From contig NC_132972.1 of the NCBI RefSeq assembly GCF_047496725.1, forward strand, positions 6,812,001-6,876,000: 64,000 nt of DNA, given 5' to 3'. The position numbers and the translations under genes were made by a program. The stretch's first letter is position 1. Each line of letters starts with the position of its first letter. The notes under the pieces are model-generated. The model was not told the origin of the DNA and did not search any database. It worked only from the letters and a program-made list of their open reading frames with translations. Of this stretch, positions 12,605-26,349 are shown piece by piece. The DNA is from Anoplolepis gracilipes (lineage: Eukaryota; Arthropoda; Insecta; Hymenoptera; Formicidae).

Positions 12605-15600
12605 TGTATACATAGTTTACGTATACGTATGTCAAGATACTAATCGCGCGCCAGCATTTTGCTATTCGAATCACATTTCCCTCGCGATTAAAATGTCATT
12701 AGTTAAATATTTTTAACTCATCGGTCGATCAATATATATTTGAAGAAGCTACGTCATCGTAAAATATTACATCAAGATTGACAAATTTTCCATCAAGTAG
12801 TTTCTATTTCGAATAGAGTAAACTCGGGTAAGATGACCATAGTTTTTTAAAATGCAAAAAACATATCTTTATTTTTGTTATTTTTTAATAACGTTTGGCA
12901 TATTATCTTCACTGAAGCTTAAATTACGTAATATTATCGAAATTAAAAGAAAAATATTTAATAGAAATTTCATATTCGCAAAATAGTACAACATAAGCAT
13001 TGGCCATCCTACGCAACTTTTAAGGAAAAGATGACCATAATATTTATAAAAAAATAGTGAAGACGAAAATAAAAATTATAGGTCATATAACAATTTACAT
13101 ATCATTATAATATGTCTAACGTCGATTACGATAGCTTAACTGTAATTTATTCGACGTTGTAACAGTTTTTAGTGAACAAATGAAAAACTTTGCAGATAGT
13201 CAAAAGTAAAAATATAATTTAAGATTCACAATATCGTTATTTCGAACAATGTATGCACATAAACTACTGTCGATTATCTTTGATAATGACTAAAAAAGCG
13301 CACTATGTAGCGATTATAGAAAAAATTACAGCCTATGGCTATCTTGTCCGTATGGCCATCAACCCTAGGTTACCCCATCATCTTGATCTCTGTGGAACCG
13401 ACATAAATTCGAGAAGGGTTAATGATTTTCTTGGTCAATACGTGTATATATAATATATATATACATAGTTTACGTATGTATGTCAAGATACTTTTCGCGC
13501 GCAAGCATTTCGCAATTCGAATCACATTTTCCTCGCGACGTATCCGTCATACGTCGGTCTCACATCTAATCCATCAACACGCAGCAACCGCGTTAGTCGA
13601 CATGTCGCCACGTCGGCGCAAATGCTCGTTATTGCACGTTAAAGTTCGTTCTGGCTGTCAACGCGACACAACAAACGTAGGTTTGCGAACCAACGTCGAC
13701 AATGGACGACGTCGGAAACGTGTCGCGGGTAGCAGAAAATTGATAATCCCGGAATGCGATAATCCTGAAGAAAATGTTTCCGAGACACAGTCAGCCGTTC
13801 GACTCGACAAGTCGTCGAGAATCCACGCCGTCCGTCGCGTCGTTGCCGCTCGCAAAAATATGTGAATGCACGTCGCTTTCTGAATGATAAACCTCGCGAC
13901 GCGAACGGAATGTCAAGTCATCCCTATCTGATCGAAAAGTCTGCTTTTTAATCATACAAATAAATATAATAAATTATAATATATTATAATATTATATTAT
14001 ATTATAGTATGATATAAAATAAAAGTATAATACAATATTATATAATAATATATCATAACAATATATAATGTTATAATATTATAATATGATAATACATAAT
14101 AAATTATATAATATTTATGTTATTTAATAAGTGTGTGTGTGTGGACTTTTATAATTATACCTTTTAAAATTATACATATACATAATCTTTCAAATCATTA
14201 AAAAAAAATTTATCAAAGAACTCGAAGAATCCACTTAAATCGCACGAGTCGCGAATAATTCTACTCGTACAAATTTTAACTTTACGTTATAGTTTTTTCT
14301 ATGAAATTAACTTTTATTGTCCCCAAAAATCTGCGCTATCTTTGCGAAAAGTTTAACTGGCGCGAACGATAAACGTTTCCGCATATTAGATCAGACGTGT
14401 CACGCAAGATGTAGACGTGTACCAATACTTCGCAGACATTCTACGCGCGCCAACGAACTGCAATATCAAGCCACTGGCAGAATTCAAATTCCTTTAGTTC
14501 ATAACTCAAGAGCGTCACATTTTTTTCACACTCTATAAATCGCTAAGAACGGTTTTAGACGACATACGCTCAGGCAACTGAGATAGATCCGGCCGCAAAA
14601 GTTAAGTCACTCAAGAAGTATTAAAACATAATATATGTACAGCGTCTAAAAAAATTGTAGAAGAAAAATATGAACACAATAGAGAAGAGTGGATACAATT
14701 CGGCAGATCCTAACGAGCAAATATATTTTGATAAACTGTATTAAAAATGCTATCCAAAATTAATGGAAACTGTCCACCATTCCGCAGGCAAGATGCATAA
14801 CCGGTGTAAACCGGTTGCAAATCTCATTAATGATTTATTCGCCCGCGAAACTCGCTCTCTCTCTACGGCTGCGGAGCACGTCGTGGCGCAACTATTCCGA
14901 TTCTATCGTAAAGTCGAGGAATGCGTCGATCCCCCTTTCGTAGTTTGTAAGCGTTGTTCGTTCGACGGCGTGTATGCCATGCGAGGAGAATCGCATACGA
15001 TTCGCAAATACGTTAGCGGTGTGTGCAGCCTCGCTATCTTTCGTTGCACGTGTCGCGACCGTGGAAGTGCTTTGGCAAGGTAACGCAATAACGTTCGATT
15101 ATTGGTAGTCGTCACGGATGCAGGGGCAGCGCGATACGAGGGCGAAAAGCGTGGGGAGGGGTGAGGGCGTAGGAGGGTGGAACGGTATCTCACGGGTGGT
15201 CCAACGGTCGTATATCAAAGCTCTTGGGGTACGGGTGCGGGGGTGGGCGCGCGTCACCGCTTTTCCGATTCTCCCTCGCTTTTCCCCGAGCCCCGAGCCC
15301 CGAGCCCCGAGCTTTATCTTTCCCCGCACTCGCAGCATTCGTCGTCGGTATCGAAAGCTCGCGCGGCGCGCATCTAAAATCTCTCTCGGCATCCGAATAA
15401 CGCGCGAACGCTCACTCGAGAAATGCATGCGCGAAGAAAAGAGAGAGGAACGAGTCCCCCGCCCGAAGACTCTTGCCGATACCAATAATCACGCAATTCT
15501 TCAAAGACGAGAGCGCCGTCTTTACGTGTGTTCGAATCAGCCGTTCGAAATTCCATCGCGGCGCAAAACATGTACATACAACGGATAAGATTGAACATGG

Positions 15601-18600
15601 TGGTGAGCCAAATACTCGCATTGTTTTCTCGTAATTTGTTACGTTTTCTATTTTCCAAGAACTGCCGTATCTCACCGTGTTTTACACACAATTTCACTTT
15701 GCAAAGTTTTTAATGTATTATATATATGCATATACACATATATATATATATATATACATATGTACATTAGAACGATGTACAATGGTATGTAGTAAGTATC
15801 TTATGTATCGCAGGTACTCGTAGATCATTTATTTACATGCTTTTTTATTATGCGTACTCTTATTTGCATCAAAAATAAGGACAGATGAAACTCTGCAGGA
15901 ATGTTGAAGAAAAAAAGAAAGCGATTCAAGGGAGTTTTTAAATTTCTTTTTTTGTTGCAATTTTATCTCTTCCCTAAAAAATGGACTTGTGTGATTACGT
16001 GATCATATATGATTAAATTCGAAATTTGGGTGACGATATAATTTGTGCATATATAATTAAATTTGAAATTTGACGCGATATAATCCGACTATAATAATAT
16101 CTGAAATTTGGCGTGATATAATCTTATCTTTACATATTTGGCAAGATTTTCATATATGTATAAAATATAGTCAAATCTAGCCAAATACGTCTATATAAAG
16201 ATATAATCATATAGGGTAAACTCGGGTAAGATGGCTAGAGTTTTTTTTAAATGCAAAAAACATACTTTTATTTTTGTTATTTTTTAATAGTGTTTGGCAT
16301 ATTATCTTGAAGCTTAAATTACGTAATATTATCAAAAATTAAAAGGAAAATATTTAATAAATTTTATATTATCAAAATAGTACAACATAAGCAGTGGCTA
16401 TCTTATCCAACTTTTAAGGAAAAGATGACCATAATATTTATAAAAAAATAGTGAAAACGAAAATAAAAATTATAGGTCATATAACAATTTACATATCATT
16501 ATAATATGTCTAACGTCGATTACGATAGCTTAACTGTAATTTATTCGACGTTGTAACAGTTTTTAGTGGACAAATGAAAAACTTTGCTGGTAGTCAAAAG
16601 TAAAAATGTGATATAAGATTCACAATATCGTTATTTCGAACAATGTATGTACATAAACTACTGTAAATATCAATTATCTTTGATAATGACTAAAAAAGCG
16701 CACTATGTAGAGATTATTGAAAAAATTACAGCCTAAGGCCATCTTTTCCCTATGGCTATCATACCCTAGTTTACCCTAAGATCACATCACGTCAAATTTC
16801 GATTATTATCATATAAAATTACATATCTTATTATCAAATCTTTTTATTTCTAATTATGTATATTTGCAGATGATGACGTTATATCCATTTTTTTTTTTCG
16901 GGTTAATTCTAAAAACTTATTCGCTGTATAAAACACGCGATAATATACATATATAGACGATAATTGCGACAAAGTATGCGGGGGATTTAAGTGAAGTGTG
17001 ACTTAAAGCTTGAGTTTATGGGATTTCAGAGTTCGCTTAGTAAGCATCGCAAAATTCCGCTAAGACGGCGGAACGAAACGACGATGGTGTCGATTTCACG
17101 AGGAAGTTTATCGGTAAACCGAAGTTCACTGCTAATTTCTCGTACCGCCACACCTCAAAGTGCGCTTTAATTGCGTTAGACGGGAAGTAAATTACATTAG
17201 ATTGTCAGCCCTGGAGGATGTAAGATCTGATGCTGGCGGCTGATTGCAGCTTTCGTGCGCTTAGCTGGTGACATCCAACTTCATTTTCCGTAAAGTGGAT
17301 TGAGAAGTAAGATCCGCGAATAATTAAGAGTATACGCCCGAAAAAATTTTTTTCCAAATATATTTTCATCGTGGGTATGTCTTAATGAGCGAAGTGCGTA
17401 AACTAAAAAAAAAAAAAAAATAAAATAAAGAGAAAAATTCGCGTAAAATAAAACATCAGATTATTAGAACCGATTATAAGTGAGGATTTGATAGATCCTC
17501 TTTAATAAACGGATTTTCGGATAATCGACTTGATGAAAAATGAATTGAAATCGATGAGAGGATAAACTGACCGTTCGAAAGAATATTTTGTACAAATATA
17601 GAATTATCATGGTGAAAAATGTTAAAAATTGAAAAATATTATTCGTATTAGAATGGATTACTTTTGTGAAATCTTTCAAAAGTGATATAACACTTCATAT
17701 CCCGTTACTAATATCATATCAGTTGATACATTGCGTATTCGCTTTCAATAAAGTTGACAATAACGCGTGTACATCTAAATCGATAACAACCTATAATCAC
17801 AGTATACACTCGATACACTCGATGCACTCGGTACACGTTAAATGAATAATGCAGACCGTTAATACATGCATCGAAAAAGAGATACAATTTGACCTGGATT
17901 TCGCCCCGTCATATATCGTAAACGTGTAATATCTGTTGGCGGTTAATGTTCCGTCTATATGTACGTTTTTACCATCTTTCCCAGATCCTTGCTACGTGCT
18001 ATTTCAAACGATCAATCATATATTATAATGTTATAATCGGATTTAAAATAAGTCTCGCATTAAAAATATACCGGTTCGGTCAAAGAGATATAGAAGGAGA
18101 GCATATACGTGCAGAGAGATATGTCTCTCTCCCGCAAAGGTAATATTAAAATTTAAAATCTCATATATTTTTCTTGTGGAAGAGAGTGGAGCGCGTACTC
18201 TTTTCGCCGAGAGTCCGTCGCATATTTCAATTTCGCAGACAGCAAACGTATCAAATAAATCTCAAATTCTCGCATTCGAGGACCCTAGACCCCGAGTACA
18301 CTTTTCTTGCTTATCGGTGCATACACGCGAACGTGTGTCGGCATGTGTCGGAGAAACCGGGTCAAAAACAGTTTGACTATCCTCTCGAACATGTTATGAC
18401 GCCACTTGAAAACGCTTTGAAAATACGATGCCTATATCCTTCACTGTGCCAAGCGCATCTACACATCCTATAGGATCCTCTCCCGATGAATTTTTCTTGC
18501 ATTTATCGTCGTCAGACAGCCGTGAGATAACTGAGAGGCTATTACAGAATAGCGTTTAAGAAATGATATTGAGAGCTAAATCAATAATATGCCAAGACAT

Positions 18601-21600
18601 AATATTGCGTTGCGGGTATCGATATTGAACAGGTAAAGGACTGTTGCAAGTATACAAGAGATAAAAATTCTTTCACATTTTTAGCTTATTATAAAAGATA
18701 CTTGCGATATAACTTGCTGTATCTATAATGGCTAAAAAGAATTTTCGATTTTTCTTGATAATTTTTGCCGATTATTTCAATTACATTACTTCGTAATTGC
18801 CTTGTCATCTATAAAAATGCTCCGAAAATCTCTTGAAGAAATATTTTGCAAAACTAAAATCGCTCAAAACAACTTTATGACAATTATCACTCAAAAAAAT
18901 ATGTTTGTCACGTATAGAATTTATAGCAACAATATTCTAGCGATACCTCTAGAAAATTTAGATCCCATTGCCAAATATATTAATTAAAAATTCAATTGTC
19001 CTTGACAATAGGCCTTAAAGATAGGTATCGCAGAAAAATTTTCCGTCTAAATTACACTGATAGTACAGATATAAATTCTGTCTCTGTCATTTAAATTGAT
19101 TAAGTGTAAAATATATGCAGTATCACAGTACTCGAAAAAATATTTTGCTAATGTAGACAGATGTTTAGATGTCTCAATTAAAATTTATTACTACTTTTTG
19201 TATCTTGTTACTACTGTTAGAATATTGTTTGTCACCTATAGAATTTATAGCAGCAATATTCTAACAATACCTGTAGAAAATTTAGATCCCGTTGGCAAAT
19301 ATTAATCACAAATATAATTGTCCTTGACAATAGGCCTTAAAGATAGGCATCGCAGAAAAATTGTACAGATATAAATTCTGTCTCTGTCATTTAAATTGAT
19401 TAAGCGCAAAATATATGCAGTATCACACAGTATTTGCTAATAATTTATCTGTTTAAGTGAATTTCTTACACCTAGAAAATTTTTGTTCAAGTTGCAAGAT
19501 AACTTTTTCGAGTGATTGCAAAAGCATCTCTGAAACATTGTAATTATTGCATCTGCGTGAGAGATTTAAGTTAATCAGTTTGTATCGATATGTTTGAGAA
19601 CCTTTCTACTGTGGGGGAAAGGGATCAGCCGGCGGGCACGGTTATGGGGAAAGGGCGATGGGGAGAGTCGCATGGGGCAGCGGCATAATCGGCTTACACT
19701 ATAACAGCCTGACGGGCGCGTGAACGGACGAACGGATTTGATCCCAAAAGCCCCAATACCTCGAAAGCTCCGATATAACCCCCTTTCTCCTCTGCTCGCA
19801 CGCGTCTCTCCGCTCGACTTCGCGAACGAATGGAACGGAACGCGATGCGCAAATTCGTTTGAGTATCGAAACGAGGCTATCGGCCACGAGCGAGAGCTGC
19901 GCACGACAAGAATATCTCGTGCTCGAGATGATTAATTGAACCATCATTAATATGAAATGAATCGTTTTTCAGATAAAACAGAGCTTGATATTCGTGAGAT
20001 AAAGATCAGCTCGTTTGTTTAAACATATTTTTGCTATTTTTCGCGAAAAAACAAATTTCCAATTCAGCGCTATCAGTCAAAGCAAATTTTATGCTAAAAG
20101 CAAACCACGAACCGACATACATTCTGTTTCATCATATGTTACATTACGAGGCTAAACAATTTCATGAAAGAAACATATCATCACAATATGGCAGATATTT
20201 ATCCTCGCACAATTTGCACAGGTTTTTTTTAAAAAAAGCAGAGAAAAAAGAAACATTTTATTAAGCTTAACTCTCTAATTAGATAAAAAAAAAAAAAACA
20301 ATTTGAGAATATTTTTTATATATATAAGAAATCTTAATATATATTAAAAAAAAATTAATTTTATTTAAATATTTATTCAAATTTGGCCGAGAGACAAAAT
20401 ATTTTGATGTAAAATTTTTCTTGCAATCAGCAAGCTTCAAAAGCATATTTTGATATAAGTTGAAGCTTTTTATGGATAATAGTTTTCTCTTGCGCACCCA
20501 TTTACGTTGCAAACTCTTGTTGCTCTGACGATGTCAGAAACATCCGCTTTGACTTACAATTGCGTGTCAACGCGTGCAAAAATAACCCAACCATGTTACT
20601 AAAAAGGCAAAAAAAAAGTTGGATATATCCACCAAATTGAGGGAAAAGAAAGAAGAGTAAGAAAGAAAGCCTCTTCTGATTTAATTAACAAAATGTACGG
20701 AGACTACAAAGAATGTCCCCAGCGACTTGACGAGGTGAGCTCCCGATTCAAAGCTTCATTTTCAAATACTATTCGTACGATGCCGCTCCTTTTTCTTTAA
20801 CTCTTACCTCATTGTCAATGTCAAATTATACTTTGACTTTTAAGATTAAAGGCAAATTCCGACTCTATAGCAATTGACTTTTCTCTATAGCAATTGTACT
20901 CTTCGTATTTGTTACTAGCTCGAGCTTTCAAATTTTGGAATACAATATGAAATCGAGTAAAATTGAAAAATTGAAAAATTTGTAAAATCTTTTATAACAA
21001 ATAAGACATTTTTATTATCCACATAGGTTTAGAGTTTCGTAGAAAATTATATAAAAATAGTCTACAATAATTGCACATATTTGCTCCCACGTACGATGTC
21101 TTGTAATAGTCTTAAAAAATTTATAGAAAATATTTATACAAAACTCATAGAAATAATTACCCGCGATATGATCAGCGAATAAGAACTGTGGAATCGCAAT
21201 GTCCGTGACGCTGAAGGAGAATTCGTATTCTCGCTACGGAATCATTTACTTTTGTCTATCTGTTCGTTCCCTTCTGGCGAAGCTTATCCAATAGAGCGAA
21301 TGTCGATGTTGAGAAATACGGAGGAAGCCATAGAAAAAGGACGGAAAAGGATTCTCAGTCGCGTTAAGCGCGATCGAGCGCAAATACGCGAAAGAGCGTG
21401 GCCTGGAAACAAAGAGCGAACTGCAATAAAAAACTTATTAAGGAGGTCTGGGCCGAGGCAAAGTCCCGGTAAATATTTGACCGGTCTTTAAACCGCTAAC
21501 CGCGCCCCACCAAACCATTACGACGAAGCTATAACCCACCCTCGACTACCTTCTTCTCTTGGGGAGCACATTTTTTTTTTCTCTTCTTTCTCCAAGAGTC

Positions 21601-24600
21601 TGTTTCACTCCGCTGCTTCTTCATGACCTCGTATTACGCCTCGTCAAAAGGCGCAGTTATTATCTTATTTCCGCATTTATCCTGAGTAATGTCAATTGCG
21701 GAGATGATAATACACAAAGGTAATAATATTATATATATACTTGAAAAAACTCGAGCGCAAAAGCGGATACATAACTACGGACACTGAATGAAAATAATTA
21801 CGTTTGTACTGTAACTGTAAAACACACTGACTTATTTGATAATATTATAATAGCGGCGCGTAACAAGAGTAAGAAGAATTATTTGATGCCATTGTAAGAT
21901 CGAACGTTCTGCGATTGTTTACACACGACATTTCTATTAAAAGATAAAAAAAAAAAAGAGATAAATTTTTAGTTGAGAATATAGAAAAAATAAATCTGCG
22001 TAAATGAAAGCTTGCGACATAAATCATGCGAAAAGCAACTCCTCCACCCAAGTCTCTGCCGCGATAAGCACGCCAGATAATAGAATCGCAAACTAAGCAA
22101 TTTCAAACTTGGTAATTTACATGTCGCGCTTATACTTGGGCGTGTATATGAGGCAATAGAAACGCGTTCGTTTACCGTGTGTCTCGTGTTTCCCCTTCTT
22201 TCTCAGTGCCTATCGTTTTACGATCTCATTCAATCCCTTGTACGCACCCTTCGAACGAACGTTATTTCATCAACGACTTTGGATCCGCATCGGCAGAAAG
22301 ATATCGTTATTATCGCGCAGAGCATTGTTTCGTGGTATTCCCTCTATCGAGGAGCTCATTGTTTCAAGCGGTATTGTCGAATAAATGCCGGGACATTGTT
22401 CCTCGTCGTTTATCGGGTCTGTTTATAGGCAGAGGTCGAGGCTCGTTAGTTCGTTCTCCTTGATTCCTTCTTGCGGATACATTTGCAAAGTATCCGCATA
22501 AACATACTTGTATCTTGTTTCATCGTAAGAGCGAAAAGTATTTTTTCGCTCGATAAATCTGATTGAATATTTTTTTTACGGTGTCCGATTTTAAATATAT
22601 ATTTTAGAGTAGAATAAAATAGTGTCCATCTTAAATTTGCGAAACAATTATTATATACGATCCTGAAGCCTTCTTTACTCTTCAGTTCTTACATCGAAAA
22701 AATATTGCGCTAATGTAGGTAGATTTCTAGAGATGTTTCAATTAAAAATTATCGCCACTTTTTGTATCTGTTAGATTGAATATTGTTTGCCTATAGAATA
22801 ATTTATAGCAGCAATATATTCTAGCAATATCTCTAGAAAATTTAGATCCCATTGCCAAATATTAATCACAAATATAATTGTCCTTGTTAATAGACCTTAA
22901 AGATAGGGATCGCAGAAAAATTGTACAGATATAAATTGTCTTTGTCATTTCAATTAATTAAGTGCAAAATATATGCAGTATTACGCAGTATTTGCTAATA
23001 ATTTATCTGTTTCAGTGAATTTTTTACACCTAGAAAATTTTTGTTAAAGTTGCAAGATTATTTTTTTTTTTTTTTTTTTTTGAGTGTACAACCATTTACA
23101 ACCCTTTCATCGCGCTAGCTGATGGATTAAAACCTCTTTTATCTTCGTCGCGCGATATTTTACGATACTAAAAATCCGGTAATGCCCGATCCGATCGTCG
23201 CGATAGTCCGATAGTATAATACTTTCTATTACTGTGCAAACTCTCGTTTTCTTATGAAGTACTACTTGACCAAGTCGACTGCTTCGATGAAACTCTTGTA
23301 GTGATACAGAACGTTCTTTGTCGCTTTCTGTCTCTCTTTCTCTCTCTCTCTCTCTACATTCTCGTTGAGTATAACACCGATATATCGCCAGCGACGGAGG
23401 GGTTCGCCGAGGGTATCAACCGAGCGAGTGAGGGCGGACGACAAGAGCGGCGTAACTCCAGCGACCCGGGCGGTCTCGAGTGTCTTGTCAATATGTATAG
23501 TGTCATCGATGTCTCTCTATCGGACGAATCCCCGCGATGCATCCCCACGTAATACGCACGCGGGGCACGCTCGCGGGTGTACTCGCAGAGATCTCCAATC
23601 TACGGCTTACATCTGGGAGATTTCTATCTATGCACGTACACGAATCTTATTCACAAGTGAGGGACGGAACCACGTGATTCGAGTAAATTGTCTGTATGGA
23701 ATAACAGTCTTCATTTGATCATATCGAATAATTATAACGAAAATTCTTTCTAGTTTTTACTATCAATTTCAAAATTAATCGAGAGAAAAAGAAAATATAA
23801 TTACACAAATATAGAGTATTATTATTTTTTATTTTATTATTATTATTATCCGACAGATTAAATGAAAAGATGTTACATTCAATTATTTAATTAAATGTAA
23901 CTGATACAATTTTATAACTACATTTATTAGAAAATTGTGTTAAATTGTTAATATAATACAATAAAATGCAAATTTTGTCCAACTAGCATATTAAATAAAT
24001 TTCTACGTGCGTATACTAGTTGGAAAGTTTAGGTATCCCTGTAGAGAATAGCAATTATGCATGTAGACGTATTAAACGAGAATTAGCCGCCTGTACTATA
24101 TCCTTGGAGAATACACGGATCGCGCTGCGGACGCTCGGGATTGTCTTAGATTGCGTACCAATGCTGCTGAATAATACTCAGTCTTTGGTCACACGAAACC
24201 GAGAATCCGATCGTGATCTTGCCAGGACGATACGAGACACCGTTTTCGCAAAGTTACACATCGGAGGTAATAAAACGCGGTAATTACTTGGCCAGACAAT
24301 CATTAATCTTCATCGTTGTATCGATCGCGTCGGCAAGTTGCCTCTTGCACGACGCTCCATCGTTGTTAATGAAATGGTACGATATATCCGAGCTGTAATT
24401 TTCCGCAAGAAAAACGTCTGCGCGTCTTTGCTTTCACAAGTAAAAAAATACTTGCATTTAAAAATATATATGTGAAATGTAAAAAAGAGGAAATATAAAA
24501 AATATATTTCTTATAAACGTCTAGCGACATTTTCATAATCTTTCCAACATTTTTAAGATTATCATTTTATTTTATGATTAGCAGACTAAATTCAGATTTT

Positions 24601-25022
24601 CAACAAGAAAGTATCTAATAATTTAAAAAGAAATTATCATTAAATTAAGACGTTAAATATGCCATTGAAGCGGTCAGAATCGAGAAGAAAATTCGCTAAA
24701 TCGAGATCCTCATAATACCGCGAAAATCTTTAGCTTTCCTTCCTCGTCGGTGGGTTATCCACTATTTGAGAAATCGTCAGTGTATAGGCCCGACGAATCG
24801 CGATGCATTCACAAGACAGAAATAAATATGGAGTGAAAAGAGCTCGGATTCTTTCCACGGAAAGATATAATTGCCAGAAAAATAAACGATCGTAAAGTCT
24901 GTTTGCTCAGGTCTTTCTCCATCACCTCCACCAGCAAGGAAGTACTTTTCGTACCCTGTCTTCGGGGCTTTTCCTCCCTCTGCAGTTACATCCCCCATTC
25001 AGTGTCCTTGTCTCTCCTTTTA

Positions 25023-25055
<33 letters not shown>

Positions 25056-25809
25056 CGCTCTCTGGCTACCCCTCTCCGTGCATGTCTCACCTATACACAC
25101 CACCGTCGCGTCTGTTCTTTCTCTCGCTGTCTGTTCCTCGCGTCTTTTTCTCCTTCTCATCGACTTCCAACCACCTAACCACCTTGCCACCACCGTCGCG
25201 ACTCCCGTGGAAAAGCTCACTCGAGTCGCGGGTCAACGAATTCGCAATTACGATCTTTCACGTTGACGTGACTACCTACTCTCTCGTCGACTTTGGTAAG
25301 ACTCGCTTCGTCCTCGTCGCGTACGTTTGGCCGCATCCGCACCCGTCCTCGTCTCTCGCATCGCGATGCAGTACCTCAAGATTTTCTCTGGCAAATCTAT
25401 CACGAAAGCCGATAATGCGAGGCTGTTCAAACGTTGGTATCCATTTAGTAGGAAATACACTGATATATGAGAAAACGAGAACGGTCCACGACATTTCGCG
25501 AATTGTAAATAGAACAGAAGAAATGTGACCTTTCCAACATTTATTTTCGCAATTTGCCCTAAATCAAAATGTGACGTTTATCGTTTCCGCACTGACATAA
25601 TTGATGTACGTTGAATTTATGATTCGTGAGTCGCGGCATATTCTGTTGCAATGAATTATGCATTGCTGTCAAATCAATTGGTATACCATAGTAAATGTAA
25701 AATTATAATCTCGATGCGTTAAATATTATATTGAATTTTCGTATCTATGCTAAAAATATATTGGATAATTTAAAAATGTATCCGTCAAAAAGCTGTTTTG
25801 AGTCGACGA

Positions 25810-25873
<64 letters not shown>

Positions 25874-26316
25874 TCGTTGGATAGTTAACTTGTTTTTCCC
25901 AAATAAATCCTACTTCGTTCACGTATGTACACTTTTCATTTCTGCAATCTTTATACGTACTCTGACCTTTCGCGAACCGCGGCGGAAAAATCCCAAATCG
26001 CAAATTGGGTTCACGTTTCAGCAGCCAATGAGCAGAAAACGTTCTCCTCGCGGATGCGAACGCGCAGACGCACCCGTATAGGTGTATATCAACAACGCGC
26101 AAGAGATATCGGAATTCGAAGGATGGAAAAAAGCGACGGGGGTTGTACGAAGCCGCGCTTTCTACGTCATACACTTACGCTGCTTTGACACACTTTGAGA
26201 CACAGTCGCGACGATGCGATGTAAAAACAATGGGGCGGCTCTTCAAAAGCTTTGTCAGCCGACTCCCTCACTCCTCACTACTTTTACGCATCTCTCATCC
26301 ATAGACGATGCGTATG

Positions 26317-26349
<33 letters not shown>

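Larger units (their letters stand above)
12350..13540 (+). repeat. segmental tandem duplication, second copy interrupted by a MITE
   Basis: The segment at about 12350-12690 (from CATTAGTTAAATATTTTTAA through a TA microsatellite to AATCACATTTCCCTCGCGA) recurs at about 12694-12815 and 13376-13540. The second copy is split exactly by the MITE at 12816-13375. The shared text includes CTCTGTGGAACCG and GAGAAGGGTTAATGATTTTC. Confidence 0.8.

Noticed and set aside
13422..13865. 147-codon + strand frame, Arg-rich
   Set aside because: Starts inside the duplicated repeat segment and has no recognisable domain or splice support.
25785..26174. Frames with long Tyr-Ile strings
   Set aside because: Direct translation of TA microsatellites; the same at 1343, 12120, 40085 and 63650.
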